From NCBI GenBank assembly GCA_026874595.1, contig CM049310.1, positions 44,023,558 to 44,087,557 of the forward strand: 64,000 nucleotides of DNA, written 5' to 3'. This document shows positions 26,341 to 37,800 of this stretch, piece by piece. The stretch is from Sipunculus nudus. Its lineage: Eukaryota > Annelida > Sipuncula > Golfingiida > Sipunculidae. The notes beneath the pieces are model-generated. The model worked only from the letters and a program-made list of their open reading frames with translations. It was not told the origin of the DNA and searched no databases. Each line of letters opens with the position of its first letter. The first letter of the stretch is position 1. The translations under genes were made by a program, and so were the position numbers.

Positions 26341-26505
26341 CGTGTAACAGAAGTAATTTGTGATTGTTAACTTAATTCCTTGTTTGTCTGTTAAAATCCA
26401 CTTTAAACTTGGTCAAAATGATGAGACATTCCTAAATACCGTCATGACGTACACAGGTTGTTGGTTTAGATAAACAGTGTTGTTTGTAAGTCCTAGAGCC
26501 GGGGT
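26341..26505 (-). other. Possible 5' UTR exon of the modular gene
   Basis: A strong minus-strand donor (CTGTTACACG|GTGAGT, exon end at 26341) lies about 3 kb upstream of the modular gene, whose ATG is preceded by an acceptor-like site. A TATA-like ATATAATAAAG on the minus strand lies near 26535. The upstream edge is a guess. Pairing with the gene is inference from position and strand. Confidence 0.3.
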
Positions 26506-26896
26506 TAATGCAAGCCTGAAGAAAGTCTAAAGCTTTATTATATGTGTGTCACGCCACTAAGCGGTGTGACCCAGTAACTAACACACGGGGCTATGTTGTG
26601 ACCACCCGCCAAACACAAGTGCCTTGTACAAACATCTTGTGGGCGCTGAGCATGTATTTACTATTAACATGACCTCCAGTGTCTCTTCTACTTGTGACCT
26701 TTGCCTGATGATGAATATTCATGAGATATTATAGTCGGGGTTAAACGCATCATTATAAGTTTCCTGTGGCCTATAGTTTCCTATATACAAACACGATTAT
26801 AAGGTTTCGTTGAAAATTTACAAAGAGAATCATCATCTACTGATTAAATAATTCCAGAGTCCTTTTAAACATTAATGTAGTAAGGAATCAATAAAT

Positions 26897-26908
26897 AATT
26901 TTACTTGT

Positions 26909-26973
<65 letters not shown>

Positions 26974-26979
26974 ACTTGT

Positions 26980-27040
<61 letters not shown>
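26897..27040. repeat. Duplicated (TA)n microsatellite
   Basis: Two (TA)n tracts are each preceded by the same ATAATTTTACTTGTTG leader. A microsatellite plus its flank has therefore been tandemly duplicated. Confidence 0.9.
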
Positions 27041-27833
27041 TTAAGGACATTCATTAAAATACTAGTATACCAATAGCAAAGTGTGTTAATGTGGACCATC
27101 TCAAAGTTGTACAATGGATATTATAGCATGTACACGTAATGATACCACGCACATATCAAAACAGTTCTATGTATAAATTACATCATATTAGACATCATAA
27201 AGCTAATTAAATCAAAAAAAAAAAAAAAGTCCCAAAATAAAGGCTTATATGACTTACACTTTCCATTAGAAAATTATCAACTTGGAAATCAGGAGCGAGC
27301 TTCATAAGCTTTAAGTAGCTTGCGCTCAATCCATTGATACATGTTTATCTATATATGTAAACGTAGGATGCCACATGAATGTATTTACTATATATTGTAT
27401 CAATAAATCATTCAAACTTACACTATGATAGCAGCATTTATTGACTTGTTTACTATTTCGTTCCTTCTATATATACTTGATAAGTGATAAAGAATTTCAT
27501 GCATGCCATTACTATTTCAAATATAACCGTATACGAGATATGCACATTTACAAGATGCACACTAAACTAGTTACTGTACTTTCGTTGCATGGACCAACGT
27601 GCAGTGAATTGATATTCAAGACCTTACAATATAAAGATTTAAAGAAAAAAATAAGATAAATATTGGTTATCTTGTATAATCGACCCATGAAATTCATGTT
27701 TTAAAACAAACCTGAAAGTTACATCGGTTTAAGATTGAAATGATTGGATCTTTACATATTATTAACGGTCTTAAGCATTAGTGCTTTAGGAATGTCGCCG
27801 AGATCAGTATTAGAATATTTCTAAAATATATAA

Positions 27834-28036
27834 GGTCGGCCCCAATCCAGGTTGAGCGCTCTGCAGGCTTAATGGGAAGGCCATGCCCAACGGCCGTGTT
27901 ACACTCATAAACGAGTGCGCCTTTCGGGGGTTCCTCGGTGGTATGACCCAGCAATGGGGACGATTACGCACCCAGGGGCCGCAGGTGCAGTAGTCATCGG
28001 GCCTGGTCGACGCCAGGATATAAAATGAGAGGAAGC
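27834..28036. repeat. GC-rich block, possible structured or SINE-derived sequence
   Basis: About 200 bp of GC-rich sequence sits in AT-rich surroundings. It contains GGTTGAGCGCTCTGCAGG, which resembles a tRNA D-arm/A-box region, and several short self-complementary pieces (GGCCATGCC, CAACGGCCGTG, CTGGTCGACGCCAG). No second copy was found in the window and no B box was recognised. It may be a SINE fragment or a conserved element. Confidence 0.35.
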
Positions 28037-28565
28037 GTGTGATACTGCCCTGTCACGTAGTCCAAAATCGGAACGGATTTCTGCAGAAATACATAGACGT
28101 AGTTAAGTTAGCATTAAAAAATGGAGGTGATAACCTCCACCAAAAAAAAAAAAAAAAAATTTAAAAAAAAAAAAAAATGTCTAAAATACGTTCGTTAAGG
28201 TTCTTACCCTTTAGATTGCATAATATATATATGGACACGATTTATATTTCGTATTAAGACCATGACCATACAAATAATCTACAATGTGACGAAGTCCTAT
28301 AAATATAGATACATGATAATATGTATGTTCCGAGAAGATTGTAACACCGGTGACCCAAATGTATATGAATCCTTTTTACAGCGTTTAATGACACGGGTTA
28401 ATATTTTCGGGGGCTTAATTATCTTGGTTTCATAGAGCGGAGGAAGACGGAAGGAAAAGAGATATGTATTGTGTAAGCCAGTAAAGCAGTAAAGCTTAAA
28501 ATGTTTATTCAATATTTTCTTCCATCCTGTGATAGTGAGAAACTGATAAATGTAGAGATGTGAGG

Positions 28566-28622
28566 GCGGGCGTAGGGTGGGGGGTGGGGGGGGGGGGGGG
28601 AGACCGGGGGGGGGGGGGGGGG
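28566..28622 (+). repeat. Poly-G tracts
   Basis: Two long G runs separated by AGACC, with shorter G runs just before. It could form a G-quadruplex, but it may also be a plain mononucleotide expansion. Confidence 0.8.
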
Positions 28623-28639
28623 TAGGAAGCGTTCAGTGG

Positions 28640-29462
28640 AGGAGAAATGTTGGATGATGATTTAATGTTTCCGGGCCTCATTTGGTGTCAGAGCCCGGTA
28701 TACTTGGTGTAGTTTCCTAACCAACCACCAGATGTCCGTACTGCTGGTAGGTCCTGGTATGCGGCAAAAATTAACATGCTACAAAAAGTGAATAGCTGGA
28801 ATATTTTGGTGCGTGCACCTTGAGTCAGTTGGCTGGTATTTGCGTTTGCCTTCGAAGCATGGATTATAAATAAAACCACAGCAAGGTGGTCGTAAGAATT
28901 GTTTATAGACTGTTTGTAACCTTGGATATTATAAAACATGCATTTTAGGTGGCCTAGAATTCATGCATGTTATATCGCGCAGTTTGCCTTGTGAAAAAAT
29001 ATATATTCATATTATGTTAGATGAGATGTATTATGGCGGTCACCTAGTGGCAGCTGCTTGATAAGTGACCCATGGGTCTTGCTTCTCTGGTTCTATAGGC
29101 TAATTTTGCTGAGCGATATGGCATGAATTTTTATATTATAATTGTGTCAAGAACGGTTGAAAAAGAATAATCAGGCTGCCTTGACGTATGTTATCTACCC
29201 CGAAGTTTATTGAATTGTTAATTTCATTTTTAGTTCATAAATCGTTAAGTTGTCTCACCCGAACGTGCTGTGTATGTGTGAGGCCATCTGTCTTGAATTC
29301 TAACAATCTTTGGTTAATGTGTTTACATCGTGATCTTAGAACAATCCATAAAGACATAAATGATATTACCGACCTTTGTGTGAATTTCACTGACATAATT
29401 TGAATGACTGATGGTCAAGCCTAGTCTCCATTGTGCCAGCAACATTGCGACACAGACACATG

Positions 29463-29542
<80 letters not shown>

Positions 29543-29860
29543 GAGATATATTAATGTGACATAATTAAGATTTATATTGTATATATGTATAACAGCATGG
29601 TTTATTAGATGTCTTGAGATAATTTCTTTAACACACAAGTGCAGTGTTAATTGTACGAGGCAGCTTTCCAGCAGTCTTTGCTGCCAGTTATAGCTCTGGT
29701 CATAATGATTTGGAATGCAAGTTCCAATTTTACGAGGTGTTAGGGTGTCTTTGATCTGATGTTAATTTTCTAATAATGAAGCACCAACCAGATCTAGTGT
29801 TACAAAGTATTATTTATCCTCACTGTAGGAGGAATTATCAATCAAAAATAGGTGAGAACA
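28640..29860. other. Intergenic DNA with one (TA)n tract
   Basis: Contains a (TA)n microsatellite at 29468-29540. Nothing else gene-like was seen. Confidence 0.5.
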
Positions 29861-29861
29861 T

Positions 29862-30660
29862 TGTTACAGATGCTCTTTTTATTATGTGACACGGGCGTAA
29901 CTCCTGTTGTGGCGCTCGTGTCTGACCGCGTATTACATTCTGTTTAATCCGTACTGGTTGAACTCTTGAACGTTGTCGTGCTGGCTTGGGGCGAGATCAC
30001 GTGTACACCAAGGTGTGTAGAGATACACAGCGCTGTTTTTCTAGAGAATTCCTGAAACGCGTGTAGACTGTGTTGTGCAAGATCTTATAGACTGTTCGAG
30101 AAGTGGAAATTTTTCCGCTTGAGGTGTGAAGGTATATAAGGGGCTGTAATTTAGAACGGTAGGGCAGAGAGCAGAGAAGATTCCAGCGGATGCAGGAGCG
30201 TGTGTCAGATTCTAGGACCTTATCCGACGAATGCGGCAATTATACATTTTCAAAGACTTTCTCCTGGATTTTATGCATTTGGACTTCAGTTTACTTTCTG
30301 GGTTGTTGCAAGAACTTTCCACTGGACTGTCATTCTCCGGGAGTTTACATTTAAAGGACTTATCGTTGTGATGGTGTTGGTATCCAGGTACTGAGCACAT
30401 ACATTTTTTTCTCTGTGATTGTATTGACTTGTTGCTATACCGCTGTTTTACTGTATAATTGTATTGATTTAGTGTATTGTAATGTAAGGGTTGTTTTAAG
30501 AATAAATTATAGTTATTTGTTAACAAAAACCACTGACTTCTTTATTCATTCCCCTAGACATTTCCCGCTGCCTAGTGTTACAGAATCTGATTTTTTTATC
30601 TCCGTTACAGAATTTGTGTTCATCACGCATACGTGATCTGTTATATGAGGTTCCGTAACA
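29862..30660 (+). mobile_element. Solo LTR, copy A (about 799 bp)
   Basis: Begins TGTTACAG and ends CCGTAACA, as LTRs do (TG..CA), and is flanked by ACAT on both sides (29858-29861 and 30661-30664), a probable 4-bp target duplication. Inside are a TATA box (GGTATATAAGGGG near 30130) and an AATAAA near 30502, in the order U3-R-U5 on the plus strand. A homologous full-length copy lies at 58037-58892 and a truncated one at 39801. No internal coding region adjoins it. It is probably a Ty3-type LTR, but the family is not proven. Confidence 0.75.
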
Positions 30661-31054
30661 ACATTTATTACAAGAGAGCTCGTTACTATGGGAAACGTTC
30701 AGCGTGCACAGTGGCTGGTCCAAAATAATTTAGAGATAGGATAGTATTCAAATGGTTTTTGGAAATGCATCAGCGTGCAGGTAAAATTATATTTAAAAGA
30801 GAGTAGCCACTTGGAACAAGGGGATAGTGACCAATCGCTGGAGCTCCGATGACTTTCAGTCTCCGATGACATAAATACACCGAAGAACATACACACACGC
30901 ATATATACATATACATGAAGTTAGGTGTAAACATTGCGCGAAGTGTAACTTTTTGATTATATATACTCCTATACAACCCCTAAATAAAGTCCCTTTGTAT
31001 GACGGGAAATAAACTTTTCCACATCCCACAGTAGCCTTAACACCTGTATATGTC

Positions 31055-31060
31055 TTTATT
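31055..31060 (-). other. Candidate poly(A) signal of the glutamate-receptor-like gene
   Basis: AATAAA on the minus strand, about 750 bp after the stop codon at 31810-31812. It is the first canonical signal I could find downstream. Confidence 0.35.
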
Positions 31061-31225
31061 ATGAATACAAATCCGAGTATAAATATTGCATACCGAATAA
31101 AAAATGAACACATTTTATCAGAAGTCTTGTACTTCTGTTCATAGACAACACATAATAAATAATAGCCACCCAAGGTGAGAGTATATAAACACGGGGGTAT
31201 TTATAAAATGTCTACATTTACATGG

Positions 31226-31681
31226 CTACAGATACTGATCAGTGTCTTTACGGTAATCTCTCAAACCGAATATAGGCTGGTTCCTTGTACTTATATATAA
31301 GCATATTCCCCTCCATTCAGATAAAAGATGCTTGGATGTAAAAGGTAACCAATCAATAGTATTTGATAAATCTTCCCTTATGTGAACACAGCTCTCTTTC
31401 ATTTTAGCATCTTTCGTTCTGGCGATTAAATCCTTGTCATTTTCCAGGCATATGGAAGATATGTGACTATTTTGTATAAAGAGCACTGTAGGCCTATAGT
31501 CAAGAAAATCTTGGAGAATGTCTGCATTCAAAATTCGAGAGCAATGGTGCGGCTCTGTCCATTCCACATCATAAAGAGGGTCGATATCTTTCTTTATATC
31601 TTTATCTTTATCGTAAAGATCGGTTGTATTAGTCGATTCACGGGATGAGTAAGGGGGAACAAGACCATGGGGATCACACAT
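31226..31681 (-). CDS. Hypothetical 151-aa reading frame, possibly in a 3' UTR
   Basis: An uninterrupted minus-strand frame starts at an ATG at 31681 and has an in-frame TGA two codons upstream. It lies 129 bp downstream of the stop of the glutamate-receptor-like gene, on the same strand and before the first AATAAA on that strand (31055-31060). It could therefore sit in that gene's 3' UTR, be a downstream single-exon gene, or be chance. Composition is protein-like (acidic start, KDKDIKKDID, then mixed), with no signal peptide or membrane segment. No family recognised. Confidence 0.3.
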   Translation of the reverse strand: MCDPHGLVPPYSSRESTNTTDLYDKDKDIKKDIDPLYDVEWTEPHHCSRILNADILQDFLDYRPTVLFIQNSHISSICLENDKDLIARTKDAKMKESCVHIREDLSNTIDWLPFTSKHLLSEWRGICLYISTRNQPIFGLRDYRKDTDQYL

Positions 31682-31809
31682 TGGTCACGTGTAGACGCCG
31701 GATCACGTGAGAATCATATGATATATGACCATCTCCAATCAGGGCAAACACCAGAGACGACTGTACGAGATTCTGCTTTTGTTCTGGTCACATCAAGCCA
31801 CCTTTTGGA

Positions 31810-34800
31810 TTAATACGTATGTAATGAATTGACAAATAGAATGGCTCCTGAAATGCAGACGAGTAAATATTGTAAATTCATTGTAAACTTGGTGCCTCCA
31901 TTGCTTTTGCTTGAGACGGGGTCTATCATATACTCTTCTTTCCAATGATCAAATCTACAATTGTTTTTGGCCCACCACCGGTTGTATAATTCTGTCACTT
32001 TTCCTGATTGGAGCAATTCATAAAGTGCACGGTTAAGCTTAAACTTTAGTGGGTCTCGTTTTTGAACGGCAAATCCGAATACCTGGCCCATCATGAAAGG
32101 TTTTAATATTTTGAACTCGCACTCAAGGTTTGCTGTCAAATAGGATGCGTCTTGTGTTTCCATTAACAACGCAAAATCCTCGTTTCGCGTTCTCTCCAAC
32201 CCTTCCTGCAAAGATTTCAAAAACGCATCATTAGAGCTAGCCATCCGCGCCCACATGCGGGCATACGGAAGGTCAGGCCGACCTTGAAACCGTTTTTGAG
32301 TCGCGGTTCCATACACGACGCCATATTGGATATGTTCATTCGACAAGAGATCCTCCAGTGTGTTGATTGGTAAATCCTGCCGCACAAGTGCAGTATGGGA
32401 TAGGTTCCACCAGGGGATGGTAAAATCCACGGCAACTTTTCTCTCCTCTGTTATTGGCAACGGTGCAGCTGCAAAGTCGGCGGTCTGAGAATAAATTTCA
32501 CAATATTAGGAAATATTAACTCTATGGCCTCACCACACACCACAAATGAATAAGACAATGATTTTGAGCCAGCAGATCAGACAATGAAAAAATACCATGT
32601 TTATGAAAAATAACGATGGTTAAAACCATGCAGGATGGGCATATGCAACATAACAAGACAGAAACATACGTCAGGCAGTAGACCAGTTGTGTTCACCGAT
32701 GGGATTTGAACATATTTTAAGAGTTTCAGAATGTTCGTGTTCGTATCATAATAAAAACATCTTTTTTTTTTCTAAATCCATTCGAGTGTATAATTGAGTT
32801 TTCTCAAAGACCAATTCATTCTAAAAGGCCAACCTACTTATGCATTCTATAGCAGCTGGTGTGTTCACAAATTTAGGTAAATGGAACAGCCGTAATAATC
32901 GATATTCTACTCCTACATTTTTTTCAGCTTGCATGGTATTCAACTGCAAGCGTTTCTATGGTAACAATATTGTTTTTCTATCAGTTACCCTTGAACAAAA
33001 AAGAAAACAGAACTGTATGCAATACAGTATTGCAATAATGCTTACCCCATTGTGGACCTCGCCAACCATACCACTCCACAGCGGTGAGTCTGTAATGAAG
33101 TATGCATTTCCGTACAGTCCGTCAGCTACTAGACGGAACTGATATGAGAAGGGTACCAGTCTGGCGACTTCTTGTACTAGATCTGGGATAAAACCCGTGA
33201 AACATTTGATGGAGTCGGACGGGCATTTTTCATCGTAGATCAGGAATGGCTCCCTCTGTTAAGATATAAACAGATGTGTAATGCTTATTCTGGATATCAG
33301 TACCAAAAGTAGTGTTACTGACATTAAAAGAGGATATGGTATTCGATTTGTAGAAAAACATGTGTGTGACGCAAGTTCGTTTCACTATCGACTCTTTAAC
33401 ATTTCAGGACATTTCTCTTGCATTCAGAAACCGATTAGGGTTACTGTAGTAACTGTAACTATAATAACCGTAACTATTATTTTTTGTCGATTAAATCAAG
33501 GATCTTTAATGAAACAAGCTCGGGAATAAACGTGTGCATATTGAAATGAATATATAATTATATATATAAGATTTACGTTTTCTTGTCTGTGCCATAGGCC
33601 TTATAATAATAAGTAAGCCGCTATGTTTGATATTTCCCCTTACTCGTAGATTTGATATTTTATTTTTTATTAAACACATCGGATGTGTTCCGTATGTCTA
33701 TAGTCGAATTTGTTCCCTGGGCTTGGGATATCTCTTTTGTAAGAAGGCATATACATGGACACTCAGCCAGAAAGAGTGTTAGATTGACTGTGTTTCATTT
33801 TCAGTGTATGAATTTGTGGCAGGGGTTTGTGCCTTATTTGTCGTTTTAAAATATGTCTGTGCTGTTTGTAAGGACCAATATTCAGCCTCGTGTTTTAACT
33901 CTATTTTGTTAAAAGCAAGCATGAATTAGGTTAAGATTAGAGTTAAAGCATGACATGTTCTTCTCTGTGCCAACTTTAATGAAACTATCCATTATTTAAA
34001 CACCTTTAAGCTTTATCCATGCATTGTTGAATGAGCGGATACAGAGTTTTATATACATATATTACGACTCCTGGTTAATTTCGTACATCCCTCGACAGCT
34101 TTCAGTTCGGGGAAACACTATGTTTTCAAGTTACTCCGAGAAAGGGCCTCATTTTTACATCAGGAGGTTTGTTTCCTGTCGACATTTACTACCCTTCCGG
34201 AATTGCGTATATGAATTCAGCCCTTTCATTCTAACATCCCGTATACGCATTTGCGAAATGCCCCCCCCCCCCCCCCCCCCCACCTCCTGTGGACATTTTA
34301 CCTTTATGGTTGTAATCATAAGAGGGCGTCCTTCCACGCTGGACTCGGAGGACCTGCCGGCCAGAGACAATGCAGGACCTGAAAGATAGAATGAGGAGCA
34401 TGGTGTTCTGACATTTGCCATAACAAAAAGTTCAGATCAGAAAGTCACATGATTAATTGTTATGTGTACTAACTGGTTATATCGTTTAACCGGTGCGTCA
34501 TGTGATAATCCCCAAACAGAATCCCCCCCCCCCTTAGTGTTGAAAACATAAATCCTATATGGCCTAAAATTATGGCGCAAACAAAAATAAATATTTTTAT
34601 TGGGCATGCAGCTCAAGTTTGGCATTAAATGCATATCAATGAATGGGGGAACCATGAATTTGTCTATAAGGATTTTTAGCAGCTTTTTCAAAATATATGT
34701 CCTGTGTTTTTGACCTTGTGACCAAAAATCAGTAGGATTCTTCTCCTACAACCTTGACCTTTCACCTTGTGATCTCAAATACATAGTGAACTTCCTTTAT

Positions 34801-37800
34801 TGGTAGATAACCATACGTGAAAGATGAAGGTTTGGATGAAACCTGATTTTCTTAACAATCTATCCACCTATTCTTGACAGAACCAAAAACTGGTCACAGG
34901 CCCAGCAAAAGGCCTTTAGACTTCAATTGCGGACTGATCACATGCAGAGACAGAAGGGATTGACTCAAAACAAGATGTTAAGGATTGAATCAGTGTTAGT
35001 TGTGGGAAAAGATATTAGAGTGGAGCATCCATACCACAGTGCCATAACTATATATTAAACTGTAAGCATGGTTAGCATATAGGTCAGCAGGATGGTCCTG
35101 TGACCTTGACCCTTTACCTTGTGATACCAAGATAAATACGGTTCTTCCCCTACTGTAAGGTGATTCATGAAAGGTTAGGGATAAAAACTTTGCCTCCACA
35201 GTGAGTTGAGTGACTTTGATTTTTAACCTGGCAGCCTCAAAATTATTCTTCTCCTACTGGCAAGGAAGCCATATGTGAAATATGGAGGAATGGGATGAGA
35301 TTTTGGCTTAAAATGTGTCCACAAGCTATTTAGATAAGTGAGTGCAGTGACCTTGACCTTTAATCTTGGGACCTCAAAATAAAAAAAAAATGAGAAATCA
35401 TTAATAAATTAAAATAAATATTCAAGTTTAAATCCAATCTGTCAACCCAAACGGGATTTATCATCCATAAACTTATTTGTGAACGGATGGGCCCTGTGAT
35501 CTTAACCTTTAACCCTACTACCCGAAAATCGATCAAAATCTTCCCCTATTGGCAGGTCAACTATATGTTTAAGGTGGAAGGTAATGGATAAAAAGTGTGG
35601 CTTAAAATGCATCATCAATCTTATAAAAGAAGTAGGTCCTGTGAACTTAACCTTTGACCTCATGACCTCAAATCAATAGGGTTCCTGTTTTAGTGGTGGG
35701 CCGAATATTAGTCATGTTTGAAATACATATACTTGCAATCCAAATCAGAGTTATCATCCGGAAACGAATTTGTGGACGGACGGACAGACAAACAGAAGGA
35801 TGGACAGGGTGCTTTATATAGGGAATCCGCTTATGATCAATACAGTCAGTTGAGCTAATAAACAATGTTAAACATTAAAACTCACATGCACATAAACCTG
35901 GGATGGAGGAAAGTTATCAATGGTAATGTAAAGTAGAAGAATTCAAATAATGTGTCCATATTTTGGGTCGCCTTATAAGTATTAACATGAAAATCAACAA
36001 CAATTATTGTTCGGGTGTTAAATAAAGTAAAGATATGTCAAGACTTTAATATACATATTTTTTAAAATGTTAAATGCCTGTCATCTAAGCATTTATCCTG
36101 CATTGTTTCGATGAATCAAAAGATACATTTTTTTTATATTTTAAGTAAATGTATACTAATATTTCTTTGAAATATATTTATAGACACTCTCCATTGTTGA
36201 TGTGATGTTTTCCAGTTGACACCGACTATGAAAAAACTTCTACGGAAAGACTGAACATATTTTTTATTTGGATTTTTCGCAGTAACGAATATCTAAATAG
36301 AAATGCATGGCTAGTCACTGATCATAGGATGCCAACATGACAAATTGGCCGGCATATAGGCCGGCATGTTTTTTTTTCACGGTTAATGATTTCAGGTCAA
36401 AGCTGCATAAATCGGTCATTTTCGGTTAAAACTAGATGTGTCGGGACGAAACGAATGCCCCCGCCTGGGGCAAATTAGAAACATTTGTTAAATTTTGTAA
36501 AATTTTTTAAGTTCAGGAGGTGCTGTATGGTCAAAAGTAGGTCAACAAGGGCAAAATGCAAACTCGATCTGTAAAGGGTCATTATCAAGCAACACACCAA
36601 AATCAGGCCAGTATATGCAGGCATTGTGAAAAAAGTTCATATATGTGCATTTATCATGAAAATTTCTGTCTTTCATGAAATTTTCTATGTTCAGGATCTG
36701 TCATATGGTGAAAAATAGGTTAACTGGGATGAAACGCGAACTCGATCTGTAAGTGGTCATTATGCGCCCACAGACCAAACATTAGGCCAGTATCTGTAAG
36801 CATTGCATTGCAAAACTAGAATATTAGCAAAAGTTTATAATCATTTATAAATTTAAATTGGAGAGGTATATGCCATGTTTCAAAACAATCCACCAAATGC
36901 TTCCTGAGAAATAAGCTCCTAAGTTTTTTTTCTATACTAAGCTCTGTAACCTTGAAAAGTAGGTCAAGATCACCCATCTTTGAACTTGATCAAGATTTTG
37001 TAAATATAATGCAATAGCACTGAAGAAATGAAGTTCCTGTGTTGAATACCTTTGGAGATATCCTGCACAAAAGGCCAAAATTGAAAAAATCCGATAAATT
37101 TCATTAAAAAATCAGAAATTGCAGGTGGCGCCACCAAAATTGTGCAGCACATACAGACCATCAGTCCCAATGATCATAGTAAGTTTTGTGAAAATCCACA
37201 CAAAGGTTCCTGAGATATAAACTTCTGAGTGTTTTTCTATAATCAGCTGTAAAATGTAGAAAAAAGGGTCAAGGTCACCCATCTTCGACCTAAACCGAGA
37301 TTTTATCGATATACATCTTCACTGATGAAATAAAATTCCAACGGTGAATCCTTTTAGAGATATCCCGCTCACAAGGTAAAAGTTAACAGACGCGGAACGG
37401 ACGCACGGACAGACACCGGACAGACAGATGGACGGACGGACAGACGGACAGCTTCGGTGACGACAATAGCCTATCAGCCTATGAGCTGAGGGCTAAAAAT
37501 GGCTGTACATGTGTATTTGTCATGAAAATTTCTATTTTTCATGAATTTTTCTAAGTTTTGGAGCCGTAAAATGGTCAAAAGTAGGTCAACCGGGACGAAA
37601 CGCGAACTCGATCTGTAACTGGTCATTATCTGCCCGCACACCAAAAATCAGGCCAATATCTGCAGGCATTGCGAAAAAAAGTCCGTACATGTGTATTTGT
37701 CATGAAAATTTCTATTTTTCTTGAAATTTTCTAAGTTTAGGAGCCGTAAAACGGTCAAAAGTAGGTCAACCGGGACGAAACGCGAACTCGATCTGTAACT

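Noticed and set aside
30200-30530. Frames of 64-104 codons inside LTR copy A, similar ones at 40145 and 58406
   Set aside because: They are repeated only because the LTR is repeated and are not conserved in length between copies.
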